A DNA stretch of 64,000 nucleotides from Clostridiales bacterium (GCA_015069295.1 SVIW01000001.1:337249-401248), one strand, 5' to 3'; counted from the stretch's first letter, positions 1 to 9,267 are shown. Notes: generated by a model not told the origin, from the letters alone. Numbers and translations: made by a program.

Positions 1-168
1 TGGTATGTCCTTTTTGTGGTGGGCAGAGGGGCAGAGGTGCATTCTCGCCTGCGGCGAGAGCGTCGTCGACAAGGATTATCTCATAAAAAAACATACCGCC
101 CGTTGCTTGTCTCCTCGCGCGAACCACCGATAATACGGGCTTCGTTGCGACACCTCGACTACACACAC

Positions 169-200
169 AAAAAGGACATACCTTTTGGTATGTCCTTTTT
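169..200 (-). terminator. intrinsic terminator downstream of tRNA-Thr/tRNA-Tyr
   Basis: AAAAAGGACATACCttttGGTATGTCCTTTTT inverted repeat with A/T tracts. Confidence 0.8.
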
Positions 201-201
201 G

Positions 202-286
202 TGGTGGGCAGAGGTGGATTCGAACCACCGAAGTCGAAGACGTCAGATTTACAGTCTGATCCATTTGGCCGCTCTGGAATCTGCCC
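202..286 (-). tRNA. tRNA-Tyr (anticodon GTA)
   Basis: Reverse complement GGGCAGA...CAGACTGTAAATCTG...long variable arm...GGTGGTTCGAATCCACC TCTGCCC A CCA; encoded CCA. Confidence 0.95.
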
Positions 287-309
287 ATATTTAGATGTAG
301 CTTTTGTTG

Positions 310-385
310 TGGAGCCGGTGATTGGACTCGAACCCACAACCTGCTGATTACAAATCAGCTGCTCTGCCAATTGAGCTACACCGGC
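310..385 (-). tRNA. tRNA-Thr (anticodon TGT)
   Basis: GCCGGTGTAGCTCAATTGGCAGAGC...CTGATTTGTAATCAG...GGTTCGAGTCC..CACCGGCTCCA cloverleaf. Confidence 0.95.
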
Positions 386-536
386 GTGTGGTGCCTTGGG
401 GTTATCAGCGGAATTTTGCGATGTATCGCAAAAGCATCGTCGCTCGATAAACACTAAAAAAGAATTATATCCTTCCTTTTCCGCTCCTCACGCGAACCAC
501 CGATAACGCGGGATTCGGGAGTTACCCAAAGTATTA

Positions 537-570
537 CAAAAATTTTATTCCCGCAGGGAACTAAATTTTT
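537..570 (-). terminator. intrinsic terminator downstream of tRNA-Asp/tRNA-Phe
   Basis: AAAAATTTtaTTCCCgcAGGGAActAAATTTTT inverted repeat. Confidence 0.7.
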
Positions 571-571
571 G

Positions 572-647
572 TGGTGCCTTGGGGCGGAATCGAACCACCG
601 ACAGGCAGATTTTCAGTCTGCTGCTCTACCAACTGAGCTACCAAGGC
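572..647 (-). tRNA. tRNA-Phe (anticodon GAA)
   Basis: GCCTTGGTAGCTCAGTTGGTAGAGCAGCAGACTGAAAATCTGC...GGTGGTTCGATTCCGCCCCAAGGCACCA. Confidence 0.95.
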
Positions 648-653
648 ATATTA

Positions 654-730
654 TGGCGACCCAGAACGGGCTCGAACCGTCGACCTCCAGCGTGACAGGC
701 TGGCGCTCTAACCAACTGAGCTACTGGGCC
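654..730 (-). tRNA. tRNA-Asp (anticodon GTC)
   Basis: GGCCCAGTAGCTCAGTTGGTTAGAGCGCCAGCCTGTCACGCTGG...GGTTCGAGCCCGTTCTGGGTCGCCA. Confidence 0.95.
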
Positions 731-762
731 ATAATCTTGCGCTCACAAACAAGTGCTCGTAT

Positions 763-791
763 ATAATAATCTATTTACGCATTTTTGTCAA
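763..791 (-). promoter_or_regulatory. sigma-A type promoter for tRNA-Asp/Phe unit
   Basis: TTGACA-N17-TATTAT on minus strand directly upstream of tRNA-Asp; preceded by AAACGC. Confidence 0.8.
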
Positions 792-920
792 GCGTTTTTT
801 TTGGGTTTTTCAATAATTTTTTCAGGATTTTAAAACTTTTTTGCAAACGCCTTTTTTATAAAAAGGCAGGCAAACGTTTTTACGAAAAAAAACCGTTCAA
901 CGCGTACCTGCCCCCTTCGT

Positions 921-2111
921 TTATTTTTTATAGAGCTTCGCCAAACCGCCCTCTGCCGTCTCGCGATACGAACGGTTTAAATCTTTGCCCGTTTCGTACA
1001 TTGTTTGCACAACGAGGTCGAAAGATATTTTTCTGCTATCCGATAAAAAGTAGGCAAGCGACGCCGCGTTGATCGCGCGCATTGAAGATACGGCGTTGCG
1101 TTCAATACAAGGAATTTGCACCAAACCGCAAATCGGGTCGCAGGTCAGACCTAAATGGTGCTCCATCGCAACCTCTGCAGCGTACTCTATTTGCCCTAAA
1201 TTCAAGCCCTGTAACTGTGCAAGCGCTGCCGTCGCCATCGAACAAGCGCTGCCAATTTCCGCCTGACAGCCGCATTCTGCGCCCGAAATAGAAGCATTGG
1301 TCTTGATCAAATTCCCGATAAGCCCCGCCGTCGCCAAAGCGTTGATAATTTCTTCGTCCGTATATCCTCTTCGTTCTTTCGAATAGGTAAGTACCGCAGG
1401 CAAGACTCCGCAAGCCCCGCAAGTAGGCGCGGTAACGATCGTGCCGCCCGACGCGTTTTCTTCGCTGACGGCAAAAGCGTACGCGCAAACCAGACGGTTT
1501 TCTCTTGCCTCTGCGCCTTCGTTTTGCACGACGCCGTCGTAAAGAACTTTTGCACGGCGCTCCACCTCCAATCCTCCGGGCAATATTCCCGTCTTGGAAA
1601 CCCCGCGTTTTACCGCAGCTTGCATCGTTTTCCAAACTTCTTGAAGATACTCCTTTATCTCTTCGCCTTCACATTCAAAAACGTAATCGCAAAGGCGCAT
1701 ATTCTTTTCTTCACAATATTTACGGATATCGGTCAGCTTGTTTAAGGGATACACTTCTTTCCCTTCCACGTCCGCTCTTCCCTCCACGCGGATTGCGCCC
1801 CCGCCGATGCTGTAAACACGCATTTGCGCGGTTTTTGCCCCACCCATGTACGCGATGAGCTCCATTGTGTTGGGATGCGCACACTCCGTTTCAACGTCGT
1901 ATTTGAGCTTTACGTTCGGCAAAACGCTTTCTATAACTCTGCCCGTACCGTGTCCCTCGCCCGTTTTTGCAAGCGAGCCGAACAAACGCACGACGAAGCT
2001 GTCTGCCTGCGGATTTTCCGATAAAAACAGCTTACAAGCCTGTTCCGGACCGATGGTATGCGAGGAAGAAGGACCTTTCCCGATTCTGTATAATTCTTTT
2101 AACGAGCGCAT
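921..2111 (-). CDS. sdaA: L-serine ammonia-lyase, iron-sulfur-dependent, single chain
   Basis: N-term SLKELYRIGKGPSSSHTIGPEQA, CGACGVLPAVL and GLTCDPICGLVQIPCIERNA motifs of SdaA. Confidence 0.93.
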   Translation of the reverse strand: MRSLKELYRIGKGPSSSHTIGPEQACKLFLSENPQADSFVVRLFGSLAKTGEGHGTGRVIESVLPNVKLKYDVETECAHPNTMELIAYMGGAKTAQMRVYSIGGGAIRVEGRADVEGKEVYPLNKLTDIRKYCEEKNMRLCDYVFECEGEEIKEYLQEVWKTMQAAVKRGVSKTGILPGGLEVERRAKVLYDGVVQNEGAEARENRLVCAYAFAVSEENASGGTIVTAPTCGACGVLPAVLTYSKERRGYTDEEIINALATAGLIGNLIKTNASISGAECGCQAEIGSACSMATAALAQLQGLNLGQIEYAAEVAMEHHLGLTCDPICGLVQIPCIERNAVSSMRAINAASLAYFLSDSRKISFDLVVQTMYETGKDLNRSYRETAEGGLAKLYKK

Positions 2112-2139
2112 AAACCGCCTCCGTTTTCGTTCTGTAAAC

Positions 2140-2168
2140 AGTATAGCATATTTTCACAAGTTTGTAAA
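2140..2168 (-). promoter_or_regulatory. promoter for serine dehydratase
   Basis: TTTACA-N17-TATACT upstream of the 2111 start. Confidence 0.6.
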
Positions 2169-2207
2169 TAAGCTTTTAAAAGAAAGCAAAAAAATTTTCC
2201 TAACCGT

Positions 2208-2242
2208 AAAAAAATACCCGCAAAAAATTGCGGGTATTTTTT
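2208..2242 (-). terminator. terminator at end of ribosomal protein superoperon (bidirectional)
   Basis: AAAAAATACCCGCAAaaaaTTGCGGGTATTTTTT. Confidence 0.85.
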
Positions 2243-2248
2243 ATACGA

Positions 2249-2755
2249 TTAAACCAATTCGATAATAGCGGTTTCAGCGCCGTCGCCGCGACGTTCGCCG
2301 AGAAGGTAAATTCTCGTATAACCGCCACCCTGACCAAGTTCTTCTTTACGAGCTGCATATTTGGGAGCAATCTCGTTGAAGAGTTTGTCCATCAAGGGGT
2401 GCTGAACGTCAGCCGTTCTTGCCTTGAATTCGCTCTTCTTTTCATTGAAGCCCTTGATTTCTTGAAGGTCATAGGTCTTCGCCATAATTGCACGGCGAGC
2501 TGCAAGTTTCTTCGCGCCGTCTTTTACGTTGGTTACGACGATTTCCTTGCCCTTGCTGTCTTTCTTCGTTACTTCGTATTCGATGTTATCATCATAGCTG
2601 TTTACAGCCTTCGTGATAAGCTTTTCAACGTAAGATCTCAACTCTTTCGCTTTTTCAGCGGTCGTTTCGATTTTTCCGTACCAAAGGAGTTGGGACGCAA
2701 GATTTCTCAAAAGTGCGTTTCTTTCTTTGGACGTTCTTCCCAATTTTCTGGGCAT
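2249..2755 (-). CDS. rplQ: 50S ribosomal protein L17 (long form)
   Basis: MPRKLGRTSKERNALLRNLASQL...GGGYTRIYLLGERRGDGAETAIIELV. Confidence 0.96.
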   Translation of the reverse strand: MPRKLGRTSKERNALLRNLASQLLWYGKIETTAEKAKELRSYVEKLITKAVNSYDDNIEYEVTKKDSKGKEIVVTNVKDGAKKLAARRAIMAKTYDLQEIKGFNEKKSEFKARTADVQHPLMDKLFNEIAPKYAARKEELGQGGGYTRIYLLGERRGDGAETAIIELV

Positions 2756-2759
2756 AATT

Positions 2760-3710
2760 TTAATCCTCCTGTTGTTTTAATGCGAGGCCGTAAGATTCGA
2801 GTTTTTGAATAACTTCTTCAAGCGACTTTCTGCCGAGGTTTCTTACCTTCAACATATCGTCTTCCGTCTTCTTCGTCAAATCTTCAACCGTGTGAATGTT
2901 CGCTCTCTTCAAGCAGTTGTAAGAACGTACCGAAAGGTCCATTTCCTCAATTGCCATCTTAAGAATTTGTTGCTGCTTGTCGTCTTCCGTCTTAACGAGG
3001 ATATCCATACCCTTAATCGTTTCGCTAAGGTTCACGAACAAACCGATATGATCTTGCATAATCTTCGCGGCAAGAGAAATGATTTCCTTACCGGAGAAGG
3101 TACCGTCCGTCCATACTTCCAGCGTCAATTTGTCATAATCGACCGCTTGACCTACGCGCGTAGGTTCTACCGTATAGTTTACTTTCTGTACGGGCGTATA
3201 GATAGAATCGATTGCAATATAATCGATAACGGGTTTCTTGTTTTCTTTTGCGGGTCTGTACCCTCTGCCTCTGCCAATCGTCAGTTCGATATCCAGCTTT
3301 GCGCCTTCATCGATCATGCAGATATACTGATCGCCATTGATAACTTCGATTTCCGCATCAATGTTAAGATCTTTGCCAGTTAAAACCGCAGGACCTTCCT
3401 TGCAAATATGCAGTACTTTTTCATAATCCTTATCGATTATCTTCGTCTTAATAGCAAGCGTTTTGAGGTTAAGAATAATTTCCGTAACGTCTTCTTTAAC
3501 GCCTTCTACAGCGGATAATTCGTGTTTTACGCTGCCGTCAAGGAACTTGATGCCTTCTACCGCTGCACCGGGCAATGCGGAAAGAAGGATACGTCTAAGA
3601 CAGTTTCCGATAGTAAGACCGAAACCTTTCTCCAAGGGCTCGCAAACTACTTTTGCATAAAAGTCGTCGTTTTCAAGCACCTCGAGTTTGGGCATATCCA
3701 TTTCGATCAT
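2760..3710 (-). CDS. rpoA: DNA-directed RNA polymerase subunit alpha
   Basis: alpha-NTD (EPLEKGFGLTIGNCLRRILLSALPGAAV) and alpha-CTD (LSVRSYNCLKRANIHTVEDL). Confidence 0.97.
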   Translation of the reverse strand: MIEMDMPKLEVLENDDFYAKVVCEPLEKGFGLTIGNCLRRILLSALPGAAVEGIKFLDGSVKHELSAVEGVKEDVTEIILNLKTLAIKTKIIDKDYEKVLHICKEGPAVLTGKDLNIDAEIEVINGDQYICMIDEGAKLDIELTIGRGRGYRPAKENKKPVIDYIAIDSIYTPVQKVNYTVEPTRVGQAVDYDKLTLEVWTDGTFSGKEIISLAAKIMQDHIGLFVNLSETIKGMDILVKTEDDKQQQILKMAIEEMDLSVRSYNCLKRANIHTVEDLTKKTEDDMLKVRNLGRKSLEEVIQKLESYGLALKQQED

Positions 3711-3732
3711 TATGTTACCTCCTGATATTCAA

Positions 3733-4320
3733 TTATTTGGAGTACAATTCGACAATCATGTGCTCTGCAATCTGGCTGTCGATATCTTCTCTCGTGGGAA
3801 GCGCTAATACTTTACCTTCGAGTTTTTCTCTGTCAAATTCAACCCATTTCACGATGAAAGGAGCTTTCGATTCTTTAATCGCCGTGAAATATTTGTTGCT
3901 CTTCTTGCTTTCCTTAACGCAGATCGTATCGCCGGGTTTTACCATATAGGAAGGAATGTTTACTCTTCTTCCGTTTACGTAGAACTGCGCGTGGGAAACA
4001 AGCTGTCTTGCCTGCAAACGAGTCGTTGCAATGCCCATTCTGTAGATAACGTTGTCCAATCTTCTTTCCAAAAGGATCAACATATTTTCACCCGTAACAC
4101 CCTTCATACGGTCTGCCATATCGTAGTAATGACGGAACTGCTTTTCGCTGATGTTATAGATGAATTTCGCTCTCTGTTTTTCACGAAGCTGCAAGCCGTA
4201 TTCGCTGATCTTGCCCTTTCTTACGTTCGTTCTGATCGACTTTTTAAAGCAACCGACAGCCGTAGGATCCAAGTCAAGGAATCTGCATCTTTTCAATCTG
4301 TTATATTTATTGATAGCCAT
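3733..4320 (-). CDS. rpsD: 30S ribosomal protein S4
   Basis: S4 domain [40 protein letters not shown]. Confidence 0.97.
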   Translation of the reverse strand: MAINKYNRLKRCRFLDLDPTAVGCFKKSIRTNVRKGKISEYGLQLREKQRAKFIYNISEKQFRHYYDMADRMKGVTGENMLILLERRLDNVIYRMGIATTRLQARQLVSHAQFYVNGRRVNIPSYMVKPGDTICVKESKKSNKYFTAIKESKAPFIVKWVEFDREKLEGKVLALPTREDIDSQIAEHMIVELYSK

Positions 4321-4340
4321 AACTTTTCATTGCCTCCTGA

Positions 4341-4739
4341 TTAAACTCTACGACGTTTCGGGGGTCTGCATCCGTTGTGAGGGATGGGAGAAACGTCCGA
4401 AATCAACGTGATTTCCAATTCGCAGGTGGAAAGCGCGCGGATTGCAGATTCTCTGCCTGCGCCGGGACCCTTAACGTATACTTCTACCGTTTTAAGACCG
4501 TGTTCTTTCGCTGCTTTTGCTGCGGTTTCCGCTGCCATCTGCGCTGCGAAAGGCGTACCCTTTCTGCTGCCCTTGTAGCCAAGCGCGCCTGCGCTGGACT
4601 GGGAAATTGCGTTGCCGCCCATATCCGTTACCGTTACGATCGTGTTGTTGAACGTAGACTGAATATGAACTTGACCTTTGTCAATCTTCTTAATTTCTTT
4701 ACGCTTACGAGAAGCGACTTTTTTCTTTACTTCTGCCAT
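4341..4739 (-). CDS. rpsK: 30S ribosomal protein S11
   Basis: [41 protein letters not shown]...[13 protein letters not shown]. Confidence 0.97.
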   Translation of the reverse strand: MAEVKKKVASRKRKEIKKIDKGQVHIQSTFNNTIVTVTDMGGNAISQSSAGALGYKGSRKGTPFAAQMAAETAAKAAKEHGLKTVEVYVKGPGAGRESAIRALSTCELEITLISDVSPIPHNGCRPPKRRRV

Positions 4740-4761
4740 AATTATTTATCGCCTCCTCGAA

Positions 4762-5130
4762 TTACTTCTTCTTACCTGCAATCGCGCGTGCAGGACCTTT
4801 ACGGGTACGAGCATTTCTCTTCGTGCTTTGACCGCGTACGGGCAAGCCCTTTCTGTGACGGATGCCACGATAGCAACCGATTTCCATAAGGCGCTTGATG
4901 TTGAGGGAAACTTCGCTGCGAAGTTCACCTTCTACTCTAAGGTTGTGATCGATATATTCTCTCAATTTGGAAACGTCGTTTTCATCGAGATCCTTTACTC
5001 TCGTATCAGGATTGATGCCCGTTTCCGCGAGAATCTTTTTGGAAGTCGTAAGACCGATCCCGTAAATATAGGTAAGACCGATTTCGACTCTCTTTTCTCT
5101 GGGTAAATCCACACCGGCAATACGTGCCAT
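4762..5130 (-). CDS. rpsM: 30S ribosomal protein S13
   Basis: [26 protein letters not shown]...; ORF-track start at 5274 is upstream of the real ATG at 5130. Confidence 0.96.
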   Translation of the reverse strand: MARIAGVDLPREKRVEIGLTYIYGIGLTTSKKILAETGINPDTRVKDLDENDVSKLREYIDHNLRVEGELRSEVSLNIKRLMEIGCYRGIRHRKGLPVRGQSTKRNARTRKGPARAIAGKKK

Positions 5131-5413
5131 AGATTTCTGTCCTCCGTTTGTTTTTAATTCTTTTTGTTTTTTAGGTATATAGCGAACAAATGCAACCGCG
5201 CTTGGCAGTGGAAAATGCCGTACGCACCGCACCGTATTGTTTTCAAAGCCCAGCAACGTTATAACCTTGTCCAAACGGTTAAAAAACGTAGACTTTTAAA
5301 CGCAACAAAACTGAATTTCCACAATTTTGCGGAAAATCAGCCTCATTTTTTCTATTCGTTTTTCGGAAAAACATCGCTTTTTACGCGACATCCCCCAAAT
5401 TACGGCAATTATA

Positions 5414-5443
5414 ATTTTACCATATATTGTAAAGGGATGTCAA
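5414..5443 (-). promoter_or_regulatory. internal promoter upstream of rpsM
   Basis: AAACGCTTGACA-N18-TAAAAT on minus strand, about 290 bp upstream of the rpsM start. Confidence 0.7.
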
Positions 5444-5473
5444 GCGTTTTGCGACATATTTTTTAACTAAATT

Positions 5474-5590
5474 TTAGCCTTGTCTTTGCTTATGGCTCTT
5501 GCTCTTGGAGCAGATAACCATTACTCTACCGTTTCTTTTAATAACTTTGCACTTATCGCACATAGGTTTTACAGAAGGTCTGACTTTCAT
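5474..5590 (-). CDS. rpmJ: 50S ribosomal protein L36 (not in ORF track)
   Basis: Translation [38 protein letters not shown]. Confidence 0.97.
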   Translation of the reverse strand: MKVRPSVKPMCDKCKVIKRNGRVMVICSKSKSHKQRQG

Positions 5591-5630
5591 TGTAATTTTC
5601 TCCTTGTTAATTAAACTCTTTCGTCGTCGA

Positions 5631-5852
5631 TTACGACTTGCTACGCCACGTGATTCTGCCTTTCGTCAGATCATACGGGCTCATTTCCAATTTCACCGTA
5701 TCGCCTTCGATGATTCTGATATAGTTCATTCTCAGCTTACCGGAAATATACGCCGTGATAATGTGACCGTTGGAAAGCTGTACTTTGAAGGTTGCATTGG
5801 GCAACGCTTCGATTACTTTACCTTCCGCTTCGATTACGTCGTCTTTGGACAC
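5631..5852 (-). CDS. infA: translation initiation factor IF-1 (GTG start)
   Basis: [46 protein letters not shown]...GRITWRSKS. Confidence 0.96.
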   Translation of the reverse strand: MSKDDVIEAEGKVIEALPNATFKVQLSNGHIITAYISGKLRMNYIRIIEGDTVKLEMSPYDLTKGRITWRSKS

Positions 5853-5894
5853 AGAAACTCCCTCCGATTTTTAATCTTTGTTTTTATCTTTTTC

Positions 5895-6638
5895 TTACAA
5901 AGTAAGAATTTCCACTCCGTCTTCGCGCACCACCAAAGTGTTTTCATAATGCGCGGCGGGCTTTCCGTCGAGCGTTACTGCGCTCCAACCGTCGTTTAAA
6001 AGCTTTACCTTCCACGTACCGAGCGCAATCATTGGCTCTACGCACAGCACCGTACCTGCACGCAAACGCATTCCCGTACCGAATTTGCCGTAATTGGGGA
6101 CGGACGGGTCTTCGTGCATTTCTTTACCGATACCGTGTCCCGTATACGAACGGATAACGCCGTACCCAAACGATTCTGCGTGTTTTTGCACCCGATACCC
6201 GATATCGTACAGCGGCGTACCTGCCTTGAGGTTTTCTATCCCTTTAAAAAAACATTCTTCCGTTACTTTAACAAGCTGCTTTACTTCGGGCTTTACAGCG
6301 CCGACGCAAAAGGTACGGCAAGCGTCTCCGTGATATCCGTTTTTGTAGGCGCAAAGGTCTACGCTAACGATATCGCCGTCACGAATTTCGCGGTCGCCCG
6401 GAATCCCGTGCACCACCGTTTCGTTGACCGAAATACAAGCCGAAGCGGGAAATCCACCGTAACCAAGGCAAGAAGGATATGCGCCCTCCGAACGAATAAA
6501 CCGCTCGATAAGCGTATCCAATTCCTTCGTCGTCATACCCGCCTCTATCTTCGTACCTACGAACTGTAAGGTGTCTTTTACGATACGGCAGGGTTCGCGC
6601 ATCAATTCGATTTCTCTTTCGCTTTTTACGTGGACCAT
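5895..6638 (-). CDS. map: type I methionyl aminopeptidase
   Basis: SVNETVVHGIPGDREIRDGDIVSVDLCAYKNGYHGDACRTF, GHGIGKEMHEDPSVPNYG. Confidence 0.96.
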   Translation of the reverse strand: MVHVKSEREIELMREPCRIVKDTLQFVGTKIEAGMTTKELDTLIERFIRSEGAYPSCLGYGGFPASACISVNETVVHGIPGDREIRDGDIVSVDLCAYKNGYHGDACRTFCVGAVKPEVKQLVKVTEECFFKGIENLKAGTPLYDIGYRVQKHAESFGYGVIRSYTGHGIGKEMHEDPSVPNYGKFGTGMRLRAGTVLCVEPMIALGTWKVKLLNDGWSAVTLDGKPAAHYENTLVVREDGVEILTL

Positions 6639-6641
6639 AGT

Positions 6642-7271
6642 TTATTTCATCGAATCCAGTTTCTTCGATACTTCTGCAAATACTGCCTCAGGAGTCGTAT
6701 TACCGCCGACGTTGAAGAGCAAGCCTTTTGCCGTATAGTATTCGATAAGAGGCGAAGTCTGTGCGTTATACACGTCAAGACGGCTTTGTACCGTTTCGGG
6801 ATTGTCGTCCTTTCTCTGATACAGTTCGCCGCCGCAGCGCGAGCAGTTCGTTTCGCCGTTCAATCTGGAAATATGATAGCTTTCGCCGCAATCCTTGCAA
6901 ACTCTTCTGCCGCACAAACGGTCGAGAAGGAGGGAGAAATCCACGTCAATATTGATAACGAGATCAATCTTCGTGATTTTATCCAACGCTTCTGCTTGTG
7001 CAATCGTGCGAGGGAAACCGTCAAGCATATAACCGTTTTTGCAGTCTTCTCTTGCGATGCGTTCCTCTACGATTTTGCAGGTAACTTCGTCGGGAACAAG
7101 CTGTCCCTTATCGATGTACGATTTTGCAAGCAACCCGATGGGGGTTTCGTTTTTAATGTTTTCTCTGAAAATGTCGCCCGTGGAAATATGCGGCAATTTG
7201 TAGGTATCGGAAATTCTCGAAGCCTGCGTACCTTTGCCTGCGCCGGGCGCGCCGAGTAAAATAATGTTCAT
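6642..7271 (-). CDS. adk: adenylate kinase (zinc-binding LID)
   Basis: MNIILLGAPGAGKGTQA; DGFPRTIAQAEAL; LID Cys residues CxxC...CxxC. Confidence 0.97.
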   Translation of the reverse strand: MNIILLGAPGAGKGTQASRISDTYKLPHISTGDIFRENIKNETPIGLLAKSYIDKGQLVPDEVTCKIVEERIAREDCKNGYMLDGFPRTIAQAEALDKITKIDLVINIDVDFSLLLDRLCGRRVCKDCGESYHISRLNGETNCSRCGGELYQRKDDNPETVQSRLDVYNAQTSPLIEYYTAKGLLFNVGGNTTPEAVFAEVSKKLDSMK

Positions 7272-7360
7272 ATTCGTTGCCTCCCCTTGGATAATCTATG
7301 TATTCTTGGTTTAGCCAGCGCCTACGCCCGTATTCATACGGGCGTATACGCTATTCGTTC

Positions 7361-8695
7361 TTATTTCAAGAAACCTTTATAGTTCTTCATCATCAACTGC
7401 GCTTGCAACTGCTTTTCGAATTCCATTGCGCAGGATACTACGATGAGGATACCCGTCGTAGAGAATACGTTGACAAGTTCCATACCTGCCCACGCGAACG
7501 CAACCGAAGGAATGAATGCAACCAAGGAAAGATAAATCGCTCCGAACAACGTAATACGGTTGGAAATCTTTTTAAGGTACGCTTCCGTCGCCTTACCGGG
7601 ACGAATACCCTGAATGAAACCGCCGTTTTGCTGAATGTTCTTGGAAATATCTTCAGGATTGAACTGCATCTGCGCATAGAAGAAGGAGAATGCAAAAATC
7701 AAAACGCACAATACGAGCGTATAGACGAATGCACCCCAACCCGTTGCCGACGCGGACATCCAGTTGCTCCACCAATTCGCAAAAGAGTTGTCGCCGCCGT
7801 TGATCATACTTGCAATCATCTGCGGGAAGCTGAGAATCGAGAACGCGAAGATCAAGGGCATAACGCCGCCGCCTGCGATTCGAATAGGAATCGAGGAAGA
7901 CTGACCGCCGTACATCTTTCTGCCGCGAATCTGTTTTGCGTACTGTACGGGAACTTTTCTTTCGGAAAGGTCTACGTATACGATTGCAAAGAAGATTACT
8001 GCGCAAACGAGCGCGAACGCAACCAAGCCCCAAGCCGCCGAAGCGGGTTCACCCGTTTCAAGTCCGAAGATGATGCGGAACTGGTTCAAAATCTGCGTGC
8101 CTGCCGTCGAGATGATACCGACGAAAATGATCATCGACTGACCGTTGCCTACGCCGTAGTCGGTGATTCTTTCACCAAGCCACATAACGAGGATTGCGCC
8201 TGCCGTGTAAACGATTGCCATAAAGGCACCCGCTAGGAATTTGCTATCGCCAAAGAGGTTGTTCATAATAGCGCCTTCCGTTTGGTTTGCAAAGTTAATG
8301 ATAATACCGACGGATTGAATAACTGCAAGGACAATCGTAAGATATCTCGTATATTGCGAAATCTTCTTTCTGCCCTCTTCGCCCTGTTTAGACAGTCTTT
8401 CCAACGCAGGAATACCTACGGAAAGAAGCTGCATAATAATGGACGCATTGATGTAAGGCCCGATACCCAACGCAAACACGGTACCCTGACCAAGCGCACC
8501 ACCGGTAATACTGCTCATCAACGCAAGGAAATCATTGCCCGTGCCAGATTTAAACGCTTCGTTAAAAACCGTCGTGTTAAGACCGGGAACAGGAACGAAA
8601 CAACCGATACGGAAGACAAGCAGCAAAAGGAGCATCATATAGACTTTACGTCTAATCTCCTTTACTTTTAATGCATTAATTATTGTCTGTAACAT
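7361..8695 (-). CDS. secY: preprotein translocase subunit SecY
   Basis: multi-TM; PGLNTTVFNEAF, GIGPYINASIIMQLL, QQNGGFIQGIRPGKATEAYL. Confidence 0.97.
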   Translation of the reverse strand: MLQTIINALKVKEIRRKVYMMLLLLLVFRIGCFVPVPGLNTTVFNEAFKSGTGNDFLALMSSITGGALGQGTVFALGIGPYINASIIMQLLSVGIPALERLSKQGEEGRKKISQYTRYLTIVLAVIQSVGIIINFANQTEGAIMNNLFGDSKFLAGAFMAIVYTAGAILVMWLGERITDYGVGNGQSMIIFVGIISTAGTQILNQFRIIFGLETGEPASAAWGLVAFALVCAVIFFAIVYVDLSERKVPVQYAKQIRGRKMYGGQSSSIPIRIAGGGVMPLIFAFSILSFPQMIASMINGGDNSFANWWSNWMSASATGWGAFVYTLVLCVLIFAFSFFYAQMQFNPEDISKNIQQNGGFIQGIRPGKATEAYLKKISNRITLFGAIYLSLVAFIPSVAFAWAGMELVNVFSTTGILIVVSCAMEFEKQLQAQLMMKNYKGFLK

Positions 8696-8820
8696 TTTTT
8701 TCTCCGTTTATCGTTTATTGGCGCGTAAGGTTCGAAAAATCGAATTTTACGCGTGGGGAGAAATAACGCGAACTACGGAAAACCCCTTTTTCAAGCAGTT
8801 TTCCGTGTCGCCATTTTTCT

Positions 8821-9267
8821 TTAAAGGGTCTCCGCCGTGCCCTGTGCCGCTTCGATTGCAGCCTTTGCGGACGCGGAATATTTCGCCGCTTTTACCGTAA
8901 GCGCTACGTTCAATTCGCCACCGCCCAAAACTTTGAGACCGCTGTTGTTCTTCACTTCTTTTGCAAGGCCGTTTGCCATTACGAAACCGTAATCAACAAC
9001 GGTGCCTGCAGGAAGTTCTGCAAGGTCGGAAAGGTTTACGATAACGTAAACTTTCTTGCCGTTATGGGTGAAGCCTCTCTTGGGCACACGACGTGCGATA
9101 GGCATTTGACCGCCTTCAAAACCGGGACGTACGCCACCGCCGGAACGAGCCCACTGACCTTTGTGCCCTTTACCGGAGGTTTTACCCGTGCCCGAACCGA
9201 TACCGCGACCGAGTCTTTTCGTCGATCTGGTTGCTCCCTCTGCGGGAGAAAGAGTATCTATTCTCAT
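8821..9267 (-). CDS. rplO: 50S ribosomal protein L15
   Basis: MRIDTLSPAEGATRSTKRLGRGIGSGTGKTSGKGHKGQWARSGGGVRPGFEGGQMPIARRVPKRGF. Confidence 0.96.
   Translation of the reverse strand: MRIDTLSPAEGATRSTKRLGRGIGSGTGKTSGKGHKGQWARSGGGVRPGFEGGQMPIARRVPKRGFTHNGKKVYVIVNLSDLAELPAGTVVDYGFVMANGLAKEVKNNSGLKVLGGGELNVALTVKAAKYSASAKAAIEAAQGTAETL

Noticed and set aside
16-339. 92-aa and 87-aa ORFs overlapping the tRNA genes
   Set aside because: They read through tRNA-Tyr, tRNA-Thr and a terminator; non-coding.
785-1072. 95-aa plus-strand ORF
   Set aside because: Covers the tRNA promoter, intergenic DNA and the antisense end of sdaA; no supporting signal.
2249-2755. L17 longer than the ~116-aa classic form
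   Set aside because: Long L17 with similar insertions occurs, to my recollection, in other Clostridia, so it is probably not novel.
7298-8236. 312-aa plus-strand ORF antisense to secY
   Set aside because: No domain, Arg/Asn/Asp-rich antisense translation; SecY on the minus strand is unambiguous.
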